Shown here one piece after another: positions 24,850 to 34,261 of a DNA stretch of 64,000 bases (its first letter is position 1; each line of letters begins with the position of its first letter). The notes under the pieces were generated by a model, which was not told the DNA's origin, made no database searches, and saw only the letters and a program-made list of their open reading frames with translations. Origin of the DNA: Lentzea atacamensis (GTDB lineage: Bacteria > Actinomycetota > Actinomycetes > Mycobacteriales > Pseudonocardiaceae); contig NZ_QLTT01000008.1 in assembly GCF_003269295.1 (NCBI RefSeq), forward strand, positions 62,001-126,000, written 5' to 3'. Both the position numbers and the translations under genes were made by a program.

Positions 24850-25812
24850 TCAGCGCGGCACCGGGACCGCGCCGAGCACGCCGTCCAGCACGCCGTCCGC
24901 CGTCACGCCCTCCAGCTCGGCCTCCGGACGCAGCTCCAGCCGGTGCCGCAGAGCAGGGCGGGCCAATGCCTTCACGTCGTCCGGCGTCACGTAGTCGCGC
25001 CCGGACAGCCAGGCCCACGCCCGCGCCACCGCCAGCAGAGCCGTTGCCCCGCGCGGGGAAACGCCCAGCCGGACAGCGGGGGACTGGCGCGTCGCCCGGC
25101 ACACGTCGACCACGTAGGCGATGACCTCGGGTGCCACAGTCAATGCGCGCACGGCCGCCGAACCCGCCTCCAGGTGCGCCGCACCCGCGACCGGCGACAG
25201 CCCCGACAGATCGCGCGGGTCGAAGCCGGACGCGTGCCGCGTCAGCACGTCGATCTCGTGGTCGCGCTCCGGAATCGGCATGTTCACCTTCAGCAGGAAC
25301 CGGTCCAGCTGCGCCTCCGGCAGCGGATAGGTGCCCTCGTACTCCACCGGGTTCTGGGTCGCGACGACGATGAACGGTGACGGCAGCGGCCGCGTCCTGC
25401 CGTCCGCCGACACCTGCCGCTCCTCCATCGCCTCCAGCAGCGCGGACTGCGTCTTCGGCGGCGTGCGGTTGATCTCGTCGGCGAGCAGCAGGTTCGTGAA
25501 GACCGGTCCTTCGCGGAACGAGAACGCCGCGTTGTGCGAGTCGTAGACCAGCGAGCCGGTCAGGTCTCCCGGCATCAGGTCCGGCGTGAACTGGACACGG
25601 GTCGTCGACAGGTCCAGCGCACGGGCCATCGCCCGCACCAGCAACGTCTTCGCGACGCCCGGCACACCCTCCAGCAGGACGTGTCCCTTGCACAGCAACG
25701 CGAGGATCAACGACGTCACGGCGGAGTCGTTGCCCACCACGGCCTTGCCGATCTCCGTGCGCAACGCCACCAGCGCCGTGCGTGCCTCTTCGGTGGTGAC
25801 CACTGCCGTCAT
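24850..25812 (-). CDS. MoxR-type AAA+ ATPase
   Basis: 320-residue AAA+ ATPase. Walker A is the family form EGVPGVAKT, Walker [25 protein letters not shown], sensor 1 [24 protein letters not shown], and a C-terminal lid with [18 protein letters not shown]. MoxR proteins are chaperone-like ATPases acting with VWA-domain partners; here the DUF58, DUF4350 and DUF4129 proteins are the likely partners. Its start overlaps the stop of the DUF4350 gene by 4 bases. Gene order corresponds to the mycobacterial moxR2 locus (Rv3689-Rv3695 region). Confidence 0.92.
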   Translation of the reverse strand: MTAVVTTEEARTALVALRTEIGKAVVGNDSAVTSLILALLCKGHVLLEGVPGVAKTLLVRAMARALDLSTTRVQFTPDLMPGDLTGSLVYDSHNAAFSFREGPVFTNLLLADEINRTPPKTQSALLEAMEERQVSADGRTRPLPSPFIVVATQNPVEYEGTYPLPEAQLDRFLLKVNMPIPERDHEIDVLTRHASGFDPRDLSGLSPVAGAAHLEAGSAAVRALTVAPEVIAYVVDVCRATRQSPAVRLGVSPRGATALLAVARAWAWLSGRDYVTPDDVKALARPALRHRLELRPEAELEGVTADGVLDGVLGAVPVPR

Positions 25813-26840
25813 CCCTTGCGCACCTCGTTCTCCAGAGCATCGAGCTCGTCAGCCAGCGCGACCAGCCCCCGGTCGTCCACCGGCACTTCGTCGTAGAGCA
25901 GCGTCCGCACCGAACCGGCGGAACGCGATGTCCTGCGCGCGATCTCCTCCGAGGGGTCCTCACCGTGAGGCAGCCCCAGCAACGGGGTCAGCCGGTCACG
26001 GGCCGCCTGCCGCAGTACCGCGGCGGCGTGCGCGGACGCGTGCGAGCGCCGGTACAGCCGCGCCCTGCCCTCCACGGTCTCGGCCGCGCGCACCACCACC
26101 GGCAGCCGTTCCGGCACCACCCGGCCCAGCCTGCGCGCCCGCCACAGCGCGATCACCACGGCCGCGATCCCCAGCTGCCACGCGGCGAACTTCCAGCCGT
26201 CCGGGATCAGGTCCGTGAACGACTTCTGCTGCGAGCGGTCCGCGGCCGACGGCAGGTACCAGACCAGCCGGTCGTGCTGGCCCAGCAACGCGAGCGCGAG
26301 TGCCGCGTTGCCCTCCTCGTCGAGGTCGCGGTTGGTGAAGATCGCGCCGAACCCGATCGTCGTGACCGTGCCGGTGCGCACCAACGTCGAGTCGTAGCAC
26401 CGTTGTTCGCCCTCGTACACGAACCCGCCGGTGGTCGCCGGCCCCGCCTTCGACGCCAGCGGGCAGCCCGGTTGCCGCGTCTCGACCTCCACCTTGCCGA
26501 CCTCGGTCGCCGGGGCGAGCAGCACCGTGGCGGCGGCCCGGCGGCTCAGCTCCGACAGTCGTTCCGGGTCGATGAGGTCCGGGTGCGTGACGAACAGCGT
26601 CGCACCCTCCACAGAGGACACGTTGTCGGTCAGCTCGACGCGGACACCGTTCTGCTCCAGCAGTGCGGCGACCGCGTGACTGCCCTCCGGCCGGTACGAG
26701 CGCGGGTCGAGCGAACCGCCCTCACCGCCGCCGCGCAGCAACGTGATCACGACGGCCGCGAACAGGATGATCACGCCGATCAGCACGGGTCCGCGCGCGG
26801 CGGTCCAGATCCGCCCGGCGTCGGGGGAGACCGCCGTCAT
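25809..26840 (-). CDS. DUF4350 domain membrane protein
   Basis: 343-residue protein with an N-terminal helix (about 18-36: [17 protein letters not shown]), an extracytoplasmic domain starting [26 protein letters not shown], typical of DUF4350, a second helix near residues 225-242, and a cytoplasmic tail rich in Arg and Glu. Function unknown; conserved with MoxR and DUF58. It overlaps the flanking genes at both ends (4 bases), showing tight operon structure. Two cysteines (GCPL and QRCYD) in the outer domain may form a disulfide. Confidence 0.8.
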   Translation of the reverse strand: MTAVSPDAGRIWTAARGPVLIGVIILFAAVVITLLRGGGEGGSLDPRSYRPEGSHAVAALLEQNGVRVELTDNVSSVEGATLFVTHPDLIDPERLSELSRRAAATVLLAPATEVGKVEVETRQPGCPLASKAGPATTGGFVYEGEQRCYDSTLVRTGTVTTIGFGAIFTNRDLDEEGNAALALALLGQHDRLVWYLPSAADRSQQKSFTDLIPDGWKFAAWQLGIAAVVIALWRARRLGRVVPERLPVVVRAAETVEGRARLYRRSHASAHAAAVLRQAARDRLTPLLGLPHGEDPSEEIARRTSRSAGSVRTLLYDEVPVDDRGLVALADELDALENEVRKG

Positions 26841-27436
26841 CCGCGCACCCTGTCGTCGACGGAGACCAGCTGCCGGTACCCCTGCTCGGTGGCGGGCCTG
26901 CCTCCGTACCAGACGTCGTCGAACTGCACGGCCGCGCCGCGCAGGTCGTCCGCCAGCACCGGAAGTGCCCTCCCCGCCTCGACCGCCACCTCGTCGACCG
27001 TGCGGCCGGCCCGCGGGTCGAGCACGCCGCGTTGCTCCAGTTCCCGCACCACAGCGCGGAAACGCTCGCGCACGGCCTCGGCCAGGTTCCCCGCCGCCGC
27101 GGCACGGTCGGCGGCGGCACGGTGCTCGGCCGCGGTCAGAACGGCGTCGAACACCTCACCACCACGCGTCCGCCCGGAGCGGGTGGTGCGGCCGGCCCGG
27201 AGCCTGATCACGATCACGATGATCACCACGACCACGACGATGATCGTGATCGCGGTGATCCCGTTCATGCCCGCCGCACCGGCGAGCAGCTCGCCCAGCC
27301 GGTCCAGCACCCAGTCGAGGGCGCGTTCCAGCGGGTTCGGGTCGTCCGAGACGTACGCGGGGTCGCTCAGCTCCCGTGCGGCCGCCTCGCGGGCGTCGTC
27401 GCGGCCGAGATCTACCGGTACGTCAGATACCGCCAT
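26837..27436 (-). CDS. DUF4129 domain membrane protein
   Basis: 199-residue protein: a soluble N-terminal stretch (GRDDAREAAARELSDPAY and NPLERALDWVLDRL), one membrane helix (about residues 58-80), then a cytoplasmic DUF4129 domain with EAVRERFRAVVRELEQRGVLDPRAGRTVDEVA. DUF4129 domains occur with MoxR/DUF58 systems and in transglutaminase-like proteins. Start overlaps the end of the upstream membrane-protein gene by 14 bases; its stop overlaps the DUF4350 start. Confidence 0.8.
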   Translation of the reverse strand: MAVSDVPVDLGRDDAREAAARELSDPAYVSDDPNPLERALDWVLDRLGELLAGAAGMNGITAITIIVVVVVIIVIVIRLRAGRTTRSGRTRGGEVFDAVLTAAEHRAAADRAAAAGNLAEAVRERFRAVVRELEQRGVLDPRAGRTVDEVAVEAGRALPVLADDLRGAAVQFDDVWYGGRPATEQGYRQLVSVDDRVRG

Positions 27437-28433
27437 GTCCCGCGGCCCGCTGGAGTTCGATGTCCATGCCTTCGACCCGCATCCGGCGGTCGACGTAGAG
27501 CAGCACGGTCACCGCGGAGCTGAACGGCAGCGTGATCGTCGACGCGATGATCGCGCCGATGGTCGACAGGACCAGCGAGCCCGCGCTCAGCGCCGCCGTC
27601 GGGTCGCTGCTGAAGCCGGTGGTCGCCGCGCCCAGCAGGCCGAACGGGAGGCTGATGATCCAGCTGATCACCCAGCTGATCACCACGGTGAGCAGCAGGA
27701 TGCCGAACGTGCGCCACCACGCGCCGTTGACGAGGTTCTTCGAGCGGCCGAACGCCGTGCCGACACCGCAGCGCTCCAGCACCAGCGCGGGCGTGACGAG
27801 CGCGAACAGCACCCACAGCCAGATGCCGGGCACGACGCAGAGGATCAGGCCGACGGTGATCACGAGACCGGACAGCAGCGTCGCGCCGAGCAACGGCAGC
27901 AGGCGCGGCTTGAACTCCTCCCAGGCCTGCGCGAACGTCACCTGCCGGCCCAGCACCGCGTGGCCGACGATCACGGTGATGAAGCCGGACAGGAACACCG
28001 TGCCGAACAACAGCAGCACGACGCTGAGCAGCGTGCCGGTGAGGAAGCCGGCGAGGGCGCCGGTGACCTGGTCGACCGCCTGTTCCTGGGTCATCGTGTT
28101 CGGGTCGAGCGTCGCCACCGAGGTGAGGTCGTCCAGGAACGGCAGCTGCACCAGCAGGCCGGCGATCTGCGTGACCGCCGCGACGACCGCGGCCGCGCCG
28201 ATGATCAGCTTCGGGTACCGGCGCATCGTCGTGATGGCGCCGTCGACGATCTCGCCGACGGCCAGCGGGCGCAGCGGGATCACGCCCGGCTTGATCGTCG
28301 GCTGCGCTCCGGGTGGCGGCGGCGCGTAGTAGCCCGGCTGAGGCTGCCCAGGAGGCGGCTGTGGCGGCTGCTGCGGCTGCTGCGGCTGGTTCGGTTGCTG
28401 GTCGGGTGAGGACCAGCCGGGCGTTTCGGTCAT
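27423..28433 (-). CDS. Pro/Gln-rich multi-span membrane protein (glycerophosphodiesterase membrane-domain-like)
   Basis: 336-residue protein and first gene of the leftward MoxR cluster. The first ~45 residues are Pro/Gln-rich, with repeated QPQ and QQP units; about six hydrophobic segments follow (for example KLIIGAAAVVAAVTQIAGLL, SVVLLLFGTVFLSG and LVLSTIGAIIASTITL). The RPLAVGEIVDGAITTMRRYP segment at the start of the membrane part is typical of proteins annotated as glycerophosphoryl diester phosphodiesterase membrane domain; no catalytic domain is present. The equivalent gene heads the mycobacterial cluster. The C-terminal YVDRRMRVEGMDIELQRAAG tail faces the cytoplasm. Function unknown. 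Confidence 0.8.
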   Translation of the reverse strand: MTETPGWSSPDQQPNQPQQPQQPPQPPPGQPQPGYYAPPPPGAQPTIKPGVIPLRPLAVGEIVDGAITTMRRYPKLIIGAAAVVAAVTQIAGLLVQLPFLDDLTSVATLDPNTMTQEQAVDQVTGALAGFLTGTLLSVVLLLFGTVFLSGFITVIVGHAVLGRQVTFAQAWEEFKPRLLPLLGATLLSGLVITVGLILCVVPGIWLWVLFALVTPALVLERCGVGTAFGRSKNLVNGAWWRTFGILLLTVVISWVISWIISLPFGLLGAATTGFSSDPTAALSAGSLVLSTIGAIIASTITLPFSSAVTVLLYVDRRMRVEGMDIELQRAAGHGGI

Positions 28434-28579
28434 CGCGGCTACCCCCGGGTCGTCGTGTGTGCGGCATCCTGCCAGAACGGTGCCCTCGTCACAGCGCGAC
28501 CCGTGCGGGATCCGATCACGATTCGGCGTTTGGGTGCGTGGGCGTGCGTGGTAGCCAACAGGGCAGGAAGGTGGGACGC

Positions 28580-28915
28580 GTGAACGAGTCGTCGCCGCTC
28601 GAACTGACCGCCGACCACGTCGGTTCCTCGACGGTGGTACGGGTGGCGGGCGAGATCGACCTCGCGACGGCGCCCGCGTTCGAGTCGTTCCTGCACGAGC
28701 AGCTCGCGCACACGCGCGCCGTGCTCATGGTCGAGCTGTCCGGCGTGGACTACCTGGGGGCGGCAGGCCTGGAGGTGTTGCTCTCGGTGCGCGCCGAGTG
28801 CGATCGCCGCCGGGTCGACCTCGTCTTCGCCGAGTGCTCGTTCATCGTGCGCCGGGTGTTCGAGGTCAGCGGCCTCACCGGGTACTTCCTGCGCGGGGAG
28901 GGCGCGGTCGGTTAG
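28580..28915 (+). CDS. STAS-domain protein (anti-sigma factor antagonist fold) without the usual phospho-serine
   Basis: 111-residue single STAS domain: VVRVAGEIDLATAPAFESFL, then VLMVELSGVDYLGAAGLEVLLSVRAE. In SpoIIAA/RsbV the loop is D-S-S-G-L with a regulatory Ser; here it is G-A-A-G-L, so the serine kinase of a partner-switching pathway would have no target. The GTG at 28580 is supported by AGGAAGG upstream. It converges on the CheR-PAS gene with overlapping stops (4 bases). It may act as a constitutively active antagonist, or have lost that role; both are inference. Confidence 0.87.
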   Translation: MNESSPLELTADHVGSSTVVRVAGEIDLATAPAFESFLHEQLAHTRAVLMVELSGVDYLGAAGLEVLLSVRAECDRRRVDLVFAECSFIVRRVFEVSGLTGYFLRGEGAVG

Positions 28916-30765
28916 TCCTCCTGTTGCTCCATCACGAGGATCGCGCCGTCAGGTTCGCCGCCGTTGGCCCGCAGCGAGCTGCACACCACCCGGATGAGTA
29001 CCTCGCGGCCACGCCGGTTCACCGCGCTGAGCTTGACCTCCTCCAGGAACATGCCGTCGCTGAGCGCCGACCGCACCACCGGGCGCAGGTCGGCCACCGG
29101 CAGCCCGATGTCGAGGTTGAGCAGGTGCTCGCCCTCGGCCTCGTCGCGCCGCATGCCCCACAGCTCCTCTGCGCCGCGGTTCCACGCCAGCACCCGCATC
29201 TGCACGTCGAGCACGATCACCCCGGCCCGCAGCGAGGTCAGTATCGACTCCAGGAACTCGTTGACCCGGTCCAGTTCGGTGGTGCGTTCGCGCAGGGCTT
29301 CGTTGATGGTCTGGAGCTCGTCGTTGGTCGACTGCAGCTCCTCGTTCATCGTCTCGAGCTCTTCGTTGGTCGACTGGAGTTCCTCGTTGGTGGTCTCGAG
29401 CTCCTCCACCGTCGACTGCAACTCCTCGTTCGTGGTCTCCAGCTCCTCGTTGGTCGACTGAAGTTCCTCGTAGGCGGATTCCAGCTGCCGGTTGGCGTGT
29501 TCGAGGTCTTCCAGCAGCCGGCGCGCGGCGGTGACGTCGTGGAAGACGACCGAGACGCCGAGGATGGTGTTGTCGAGGCCGACGAGCGGGTTGACGTGCA
29601 CCTCGAACCACATCGCCTCGCCGGGACCACGCAACCACTCGACGTCCTTGATGCGCAGCGACTTGCGTTCCAGGCGCGCCTGCTCGATGTAGCCGCGCAG
29701 CTCGACCGGGCGGTAGGAGATGTCGACGTCGCGCAACGGGCGGCCGATGTCCTTCGCGGAGAGCCCGAACGTGTTCTCCACCTGCCGGTTGATGAGCGCG
29801 ACGACGTCGTCCGCCGTCACCACGATCTGTGCGACAGGGCTCGCGGAGAAGGCGTGTTCACGCAGTTCGTCGATGCCGCGCAGGTCCACCCTGCGATCGT
29901 GCACCATCGCGTGCGAAACGAAATGGGCCGGAGTGCCCATACCGCTGGCCGCCTTGCGGAAGATGCGCCGCTTGAGGTCGATGGGGTCGAAGATGCGGCT
30001 GTGACTGAGCAGCATCTCTGCCTTGCCCAGGAACAGCACGCCCTTGGGCATCAGCGCGAAGTGGAACCGGCCGAGGATCTTGGACTGCGTCTCCTGGTTG
30101 AAGTACATGAGCGTGTTGCGGCACACCAGCAGGTCGATCCGTGAGATCGGCGCGTCCTGCACCAGGTCGTTGCGGCCGAAGATGACCGAGCGGCGCAGGT
30201 CCTTGCGGAAGCTGTAGCGCCCGTTCTGCTGCTCGAAGTACTTGGCGGCGAGCTCGGGAGGCAGGGACTGCAGGTCCCGTTCGACGTAGCTCGCGTGCCG
30301 GGCGTGGGTGAGCGCCTCGTCGTCGACGTCGGTGGCGTAGATCTTGACCTGCTGCCGGAACCGCTCGGGACCCATCGCCTCCGCCAGCGCGATCGCGAGG
30401 CTGTAGGCCTCCTCGCCGGAGGCGCAGCCCGCGCTCCACACCCGGATCGGGTCGTCCGGCCCGCGTTCGGCGAGCAACGTGGGGATGACCTCCTCGCGCA
30501 GGTACTCCCACGCTTCCGCGTCGCGGAAGAACGCCGTGACGTTGATCAGGATGGTGTTGAACAGGACGCTGAACTCGTCCGCGTTGACCTGCAGCTGGTC
30601 GATGTAGTCGCCGTAGTCGTCCACGCCGATCTGGCTCATGCGGTGCCGCACCCGCCGTATCAGGCTGGTGCGCTTGTACCCGGTGAAGTCGAAACCGCGC
30701 GACTCCTTGAGGTACTGCAGTACCTCTTCGAAGTCCTCGTCGTGGGTCGGCTGGCCGTCACTCAC
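28912..30765 (-). CDS. CheR-type methyltransferase with coiled coil and PAS domains
   Basis: 617-residue signalling protein, cytoplasmic. Residues about 15-275 are a CheR methyltransferase (RVRHRMSQIGVDDYGDY; SAM site VWSAGCASGEEAYSLA; IDLLVCRNTLMYF). A first PAS domain (about 310-420, QIVVTADDVVALINRQ) is followed by a striking coiled coil of repeated seven-residue units (EELQSTN / EELETTN, about residues 428-490), then a second PAS domain (about 500-610, AGVIVLDVQMRVLAWNRGAEELWG). CheB-CheR-PAS proteins with this coiled coil are common in multi-domain kinases, but no kinase domain follows here. The GTG at 30765 is preferred over longer readings through the upstream gene. Downstream of the STAS-HATPase and CheB genes in one operon. 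Confidence 0.88.
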   Translation of the reverse strand: MSDGQPTHDEDFEEVLQYLKESRGFDFTGYKRTSLIRRVRHRMSQIGVDDYGDYIDQLQVNADEFSVLFNTILINVTAFFRDAEAWEYLREEVIPTLLAERGPDDPIRVWSAGCASGEEAYSLAIALAEAMGPERFRQQVKIYATDVDDEALTHARHASYVERDLQSLPPELAAKYFEQQNGRYSFRKDLRRSVIFGRNDLVQDAPISRIDLLVCRNTLMYFNQETQSKILGRFHFALMPKGVLFLGKAEMLLSHSRIFDPIDLKRRIFRKAASGMGTPAHFVSHAMVHDRRVDLRGIDELREHAFSASPVAQIVVTADDVVALINRQVENTFGLSAKDIGRPLRDVDISYRPVELRGYIEQARLERKSLRIKDVEWLRGPGEAMWFEVHVNPLVGLDNTILGVSVVFHDVTAARRLLEDLEHANRQLESAYEELQSTNEELETTNEELQSTVEELETTNEELQSTNEELETMNEELQSTNDELQTINEALRERTTELDRVNEFLESILTSLRAGVIVLDVQMRVLAWNRGAEELWGMRRDEAEGEHLLNLDIGLPVADLRPVVRSALSDGMFLEEVKLSAVNRRGREVLIRVVCSSLRANGGEPDGAILVMEQQED

Positions 30766-30776
30766 ACCTGGAGAAC

Positions 30777-31511
30777 CTACTCGCCTCTGTGCAGGCCGAG
30801 CACCGCCCACACGATCTTGCCCCCGTCGGATGACGGCGCCCAGCCCCACGCGACGCTGATCCGGCTCACCAGCAGCACGCCTCGATGCCCCGGCACGTCC
30901 GGACCCGGTGACTCCAGCAGCGGTGGCGCCGGGTCGTTGTCGCGCACAGCGAGCGACAGTCCGGTGGGACGCAGCTCGACCCTCAGCACCGACTCCGAGC
31001 GCGCGTGCCGGACCGCGTTCTCGACCAGCTCACTCACCACCAGCACCGCGTCGTCGGTGAGCCGGCCGAGGCCCCACAGCTCGCAGGCTTCCCTGACGGC
31101 CGCGCGGGCCATGGTCGGTGCGGTCGGTGAGCAGGGCAGTGGGATGCGGCGGAACCTGCGCTGTGGTGGCTGTTCCACGGCTTTGAGTGCCCCCTCCAGG
31201 TCTGGCGCCGTGCGCACGAACCTGGTGACGCCGCTGGTGCACAGCTCATCGCGGTGTTCTCGGGTCTCGGCCAGGATCACCACCGGGATGTCCGGCCACT
31301 GCGAGACCTTCATGCACACCGTGGTGAACACCGACAGCATCGTCCTGCTCGGAGCCTCGAAGCCCGCGCCGAGACGGATGACGAGGGCGAGGGGTGCGTC
31401 CGCCGCCACTTTCAGGATCCCGTCGCGCAGTGAGACGTAGGAGGCGAGGTCCAGGCGGCCCTCGGGGGTCGCGACCACGACACCCGCGAGATTCTCCGTT
31501 TTGATCTTCAT
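30777..31511 (-). CDS. STAS-like plus RsbW-type ATPase (anti-sigma kinase fold) fusion protein
   Basis: 244-residue two-domain protein. Residues 1-113 look like a degenerate STAS domain (VVVATPEGRLDLASYVSLRDG and VIRLGAGFEAPSRTMLSVFTT). Residues about 120-244 are a HATPase_c_2 domain with N-box LVVSELVENAVRHA and ATP-site segment LAVRDNDPAPP plus GHRGVLLVSRIS. Such anti-sigma kinases are usually separate from their STAS antagonist; fusion suggests built-in regulation. Starts ATG overlapping the stop of the CheB gene (ATGA) and ends 11 bases before the CheR-PAS start. No sigma factor is encoded nearby. Confidence 0.82.
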   Translation of the reverse strand: MKIKTENLAGVVVATPEGRLDLASYVSLRDGILKVAADAPLALVIRLGAGFEAPSRTMLSVFTTVCMKVSQWPDIPVVILAETREHRDELCTSGVTRFVRTAPDLEGALKAVEQPPQRRFRRIPLPCSPTAPTMARAAVREACELWGLGRLTDDAVLVVSELVENAVRHARSESVLRVELRPTGLSLAVRDNDPAPPLLESPGPDVPGHRGVLLVSRISVAWGWAPSSDGGKIVWAVLGLHRGE

Positions 31512-32169
31512 GTGCCCGTCTCCTCGCGCACCTCGCCTCGCAGCAGATGCTTCCGGAGCACCTCTGCCGCCGCCAGCGCTTCTTCTTCCTGCCTGACGTA
31601 CCGCTCGGCGACCAGCCCGCGCCCGGCGTTCTTGGAGACGTCCACCATGCGGCGCGCCAGCGAAGCCTTTTCATCGAGGGTGCGCAATGCAGCGGCATAC
31701 CGGGGTAGACGGCGTCCTCGGGGTCCTGCACCACCGTGACGCCGCCCCGGCTCTTGATCGCGGCCATGCCGGCGGTGCCGTCGTCGAGCGCGCCCGACAG
31801 GATCACGCCGATCGCCGCAGGCCCCTTCGCGAGCGCGGCCGAGCGGAACAACGTGTTCACGGCGGGCCGGTGCCCGTTCTCCGTGGGGCCTTTGGACAGG
31901 CGCAGGACGCCGTCCTGCACCAGCACGTGGTGGTCGGGGCGGGCGACGTGGATCCGCGCGTTGCGCAGTTCCAGGCCGTCCTCCGCGGTCACCGCGGGGA
32001 GCGGGCCGCTGCGAGCCAGGATCGAGGACAGCGCCGATGAGCCGCCCGCGGGCATGTGCAGTACCACGACCACCGCCGCCGGCAGATCTCTCGGCAGTGC
32101 GGCGACCAGGAGTCGCAAAGCTTCGACACCTCCCGCGGAGGCGCCGACGACCACGAGGTCTCTGCGCAC
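31508..32169 (-). pseudogene. CheB-type protein-glutamate methylesterase, single frameshift
   Basis: Stand-alone CheB methylesterase without a receiver domain. Catalytic features are intact: Ser in VVGASAGGVEAL, His in VVLHMPAGG, Asp in GVILSGALDDGTAGM. After PEDAVYPGMP, near 31692, the frame shifts; adding one base (CCG to CCGG) restores a sensible C-terminus (LRTLDEKASLARRMVDVSK ... VREETGT) that stops at 31508 and overlaps the next ATG as in an intact operon. Without the repair, translation runs on to 31246 in nonsense. GTG start with AGAGGAG upstream. Either a recent inactivation or an assembly error; the preserved catalytic core and coupling favour the latter. Confidence 0.78.
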
Positions 32170-32221
32170 CGAAGCTCCTCTGCCTTGCGGCTTTCGCTCC
32201 GGGTACCCGTGACCTGCGGTC

Positions 32222-32800
32222 TCACACGGCCAGTTCGGCCCTCGCCCTGCCCGGCGTCGTCCGCCGCATGCCCGCGCCGACGCACCTGCGGACCACCTGC
32301 GGCTGTTCCCGCATCAGCCGCAGACCCCGCCTGATCAGCGTCGGAACCGGCTTGCGGGCCTCCGCCACGTCCCTTGCGAACCTGCGGGCGAACGTGACGG
32401 CGGCGCTCGGGGCGAGCACCACGGCGTCCTTGAGCACGCCCGCGTCTTTCGCGCCCTGGACCAGGAGATCGGCGAACAGGCCCTCGGCGATGAACGCGGG
32501 CGCGTCGCCCAGCTCGATCGTCTGCGTGCCGACCGCGCGGTCCTCGCTGATCGAGTAGACCGGCGCCTCCGTCTTGCCGGTGTTCGAGAGCTCGACGACC
32601 GCCTGCAGCGCCTTGTCCGCGTTCCAGGAGCCCTCCGCGTCCCAGTCCGCGCGGCCGTGCTCGTCACGGGGGAGCAGCGGGTCGTCGCCGTCGCGGTAGA
32701 AGTCGTCCAGGCGCAGCACGGGCCAGCCGAGATGTGCGGCGAGGGTCGACTTGCCGGAGCCGGAGGGGCCTGCGAGGAGCACTGCGCGGGGGATGGGCAC
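32222..32800 (-). CDS. Uridine-kinase-like P-loop NTPase
   Basis: 192-residue nucleoside/phosphoribulokinase-type P-loop protein. Walker A is [12 protein letters not shown], followed by [20 protein letters not shown], the LDDFY motif of uridine kinases, and [10 protein letters not shown] as the Walker B-like segment. Substrate may be uridine or another small metabolite. GTG start at 32800; no strong ribosome-binding site. It is transcribed leftwards, divergent from rarA, about 110 bases away, and ends 52 bases before the cheB-type gene. Confidence 0.8.
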   Translation of the reverse strand: MPIPRAVLLAGPSGSGKSTLAAHLGWPVLRLDDFYRDGDDPLLPRDEHGRADWDAEGSWNADKALQAVVELSNTGKTEAPVYSISEDRAVGTQTIELGDAPAFIAEGLFADLLVQGAKDAGVLKDAVVLAPSAAVTFARRFARDVAEARKPVPTLIRRGLRLMREQPQVVRRCVGAGMRRTTPGRARAELAV

Positions 32801-32911
32801 GGAACGCAATCTTCGCACACGACAAGCGCCTGCCTTACAGGTCTCGTGCGACGGGAGCTGCGCCGGCTGTCGCGAACGTGGACCCCTGAAGCAGGCGCTA
32901 CCCTCGAACGC

Positions 32912-34261
32912 ATGAGCGAAGGTCTGTTCGACGAGGGCCTCTTCGGTGCGACCGACGAGGAGAAGGCCGAGCGCATCGCGGCCAACGCCCCGCTGGCCGT
33001 GCGGATGCGTCCGGCCACATTGGACGAGGTCGTCGGCCAGGACCACCTGCTCGGCCCCGGCGCGCCGCTGCGCCGCCTGGTGGAGGGCGCCACGCCGGCG
33101 TCCGTGATGCTCTACGGGCCTCCCGGCACGGGCAAGACGACGCTCGCGACGCTGGTGTCGAAGGCGACCGGGCGCCGGTTCGTGGCCCTCTCCGCGCTGT
33201 CTGCGGGCGTCAAGGAGGTGCGGGCCGTCATCGACGAGGCCCGGCGGCGGCTCGTGCGGTCCGGTGAGTCCACCGTGCTGTTCATCGACGAGGTGCACCG
33301 GTTCTCCAAGACCCAGCAGGACGCGTTGCTGGGCGCGGTCGAGGACCGGATCGTGCTGCTCGTCGCGGCCACCACGGAGAACCCGTTCTTCTCCGTCGTG
33401 TCGCCGTTGCTGTCGCGTTCGCTGGTGCTGCAGCTCAAGTCGTTGACCGACGACCACGTGCGCGCGGTGATCCGCCGCGCGGTGTCGGACGAACGCGGGC
33501 TGGGCGGCTCGGTGGTGGTGGAGCCGGACGCCGAGGACCACCTGGTGCGGCTCGCGGGCGGGGACGCGCGTCGTTCGCTGACGGCGCTGGAAGCCGCGGC
33601 GGACTCTGCGGCGGCGTCGAACAACGGCGTGATCACGCTGGAGCTGCTGGAGTCCACTGTGGACAAGGCGGCGGTGCGCTACGACCGCGACGGCGACCAG
33701 CACTACGACGTCACGTCCGCCTTCATCAAGTCCATCCGCGGCTCGGACGTGGACGCCGCCCTGCACTACCTGGCCCGCATGATCGAGGCGGGGGAGGACC
33801 CGAGGTTCATCGCGCGGCGGCTGGTGATCCACGCGAGCGAGGACATCGGCATGGCGGACCCGACCGCGTTGCAGACGTGCGTCGCGGCCGCCCAGGCCGT
33901 GCAGCTCATCGGGTTGCCCGAGTGCGCGCTGAACCTCGCGCAGGCCACGATCCACCTGGCGACCGCACCGAAGTCGAACGCGGTCACCACTGCCATCAAC
34001 GCCGCCATGTCGGATGTGCGCAAGGGCGCTATCGGCGCGGTGCCACCACATCTGCGCGACGGGCACTACGCGGGTGCGGCGAAACTGGGGAACGCGCAGG
34101 GATATCGCTACCCGCACGACGTCCCGGAGGGCGTGCTGACGCAGCAGTACGCGCCGGACGACCTGGTGGGCCGCGACTACTACGAGCCGACGGGCCGCGG
34201 TGCCGAACGCGCGGTGGCCGAGCGGCTGCCCCGGTTGCGCCGGGTGATCAGGGGCGAGTGA
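32912..34261 (+). CDS. rarA: Replication-associated recombination protein A (RarA/MgsA)
   Basis: 449-residue AAA+ clamp-loader-like ATPase that acts at stalled replication forks. Walker [12 protein letters not shown], Walker [17 protein letters not shown], sensor 1 [13 protein letters not shown], and Arg finger region [12 protein letters not shown]; the C-terminal part (about 260-449) is the MgsA tetramerisation domain, including [12 protein letters not shown] and [10 protein letters not shown]. Length matches the family. The N-terminus [12 protein letters not shown] contains a QLF-like clamp-binding element variant. ATG at 32912. Its neighbours alaS and the small membrane genes follow a few kilobases downstream, as in other actinomycetes. 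Confidence 0.93.
   Translation: MSEGLFDEGLFGATDEEKAERIAANAPLAVRMRPATLDEVVGQDHLLGPGAPLRRLVEGATPASVMLYGPPGTGKTTLATLVSKATGRRFVALSALSAGVKEVRAVIDEARRRLVRSGESTVLFIDEVHRFSKTQQDALLGAVEDRIVLLVAATTENPFFSVVSPLLSRSLVLQLKSLTDDHVRAVIRRAVSDERGLGGSVVVEPDAEDHLVRLAGGDARRSLTALEAAADSAAASNNGVITLELLESTVDKAAVRYDRDGDQHYDVTSAFIKSIRGSDVDAALHYLARMIEAGEDPRFIARRLVIHASEDIGMADPTALQTCVAAAQAVQLIGLPECALNLAQATIHLATAPKSNAVTTAINAAMSDVRKGAIGAVPPHLRDGHYAGAAKLGNAQGYRYPHDVPEGVLTQQYAPDDLVGRDYYEPTGRGAERAVAERLPRLRRVIRGE

Noticed and set aside
25965-28409. An 814-codon plus-strand frame
   Set aside because: Antisense to DUF4350, DUF4129 and the Pro/Gln-rich membrane protein; no domain is recognisable in it.
29270-29480. Repetitive DNA that could be taken for a CRISPR array or minisatellite
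   Set aside because: It encodes in-frame seven-residue coiled-coil units of the CheR-PAS protein, with no spacers and no cas genes.
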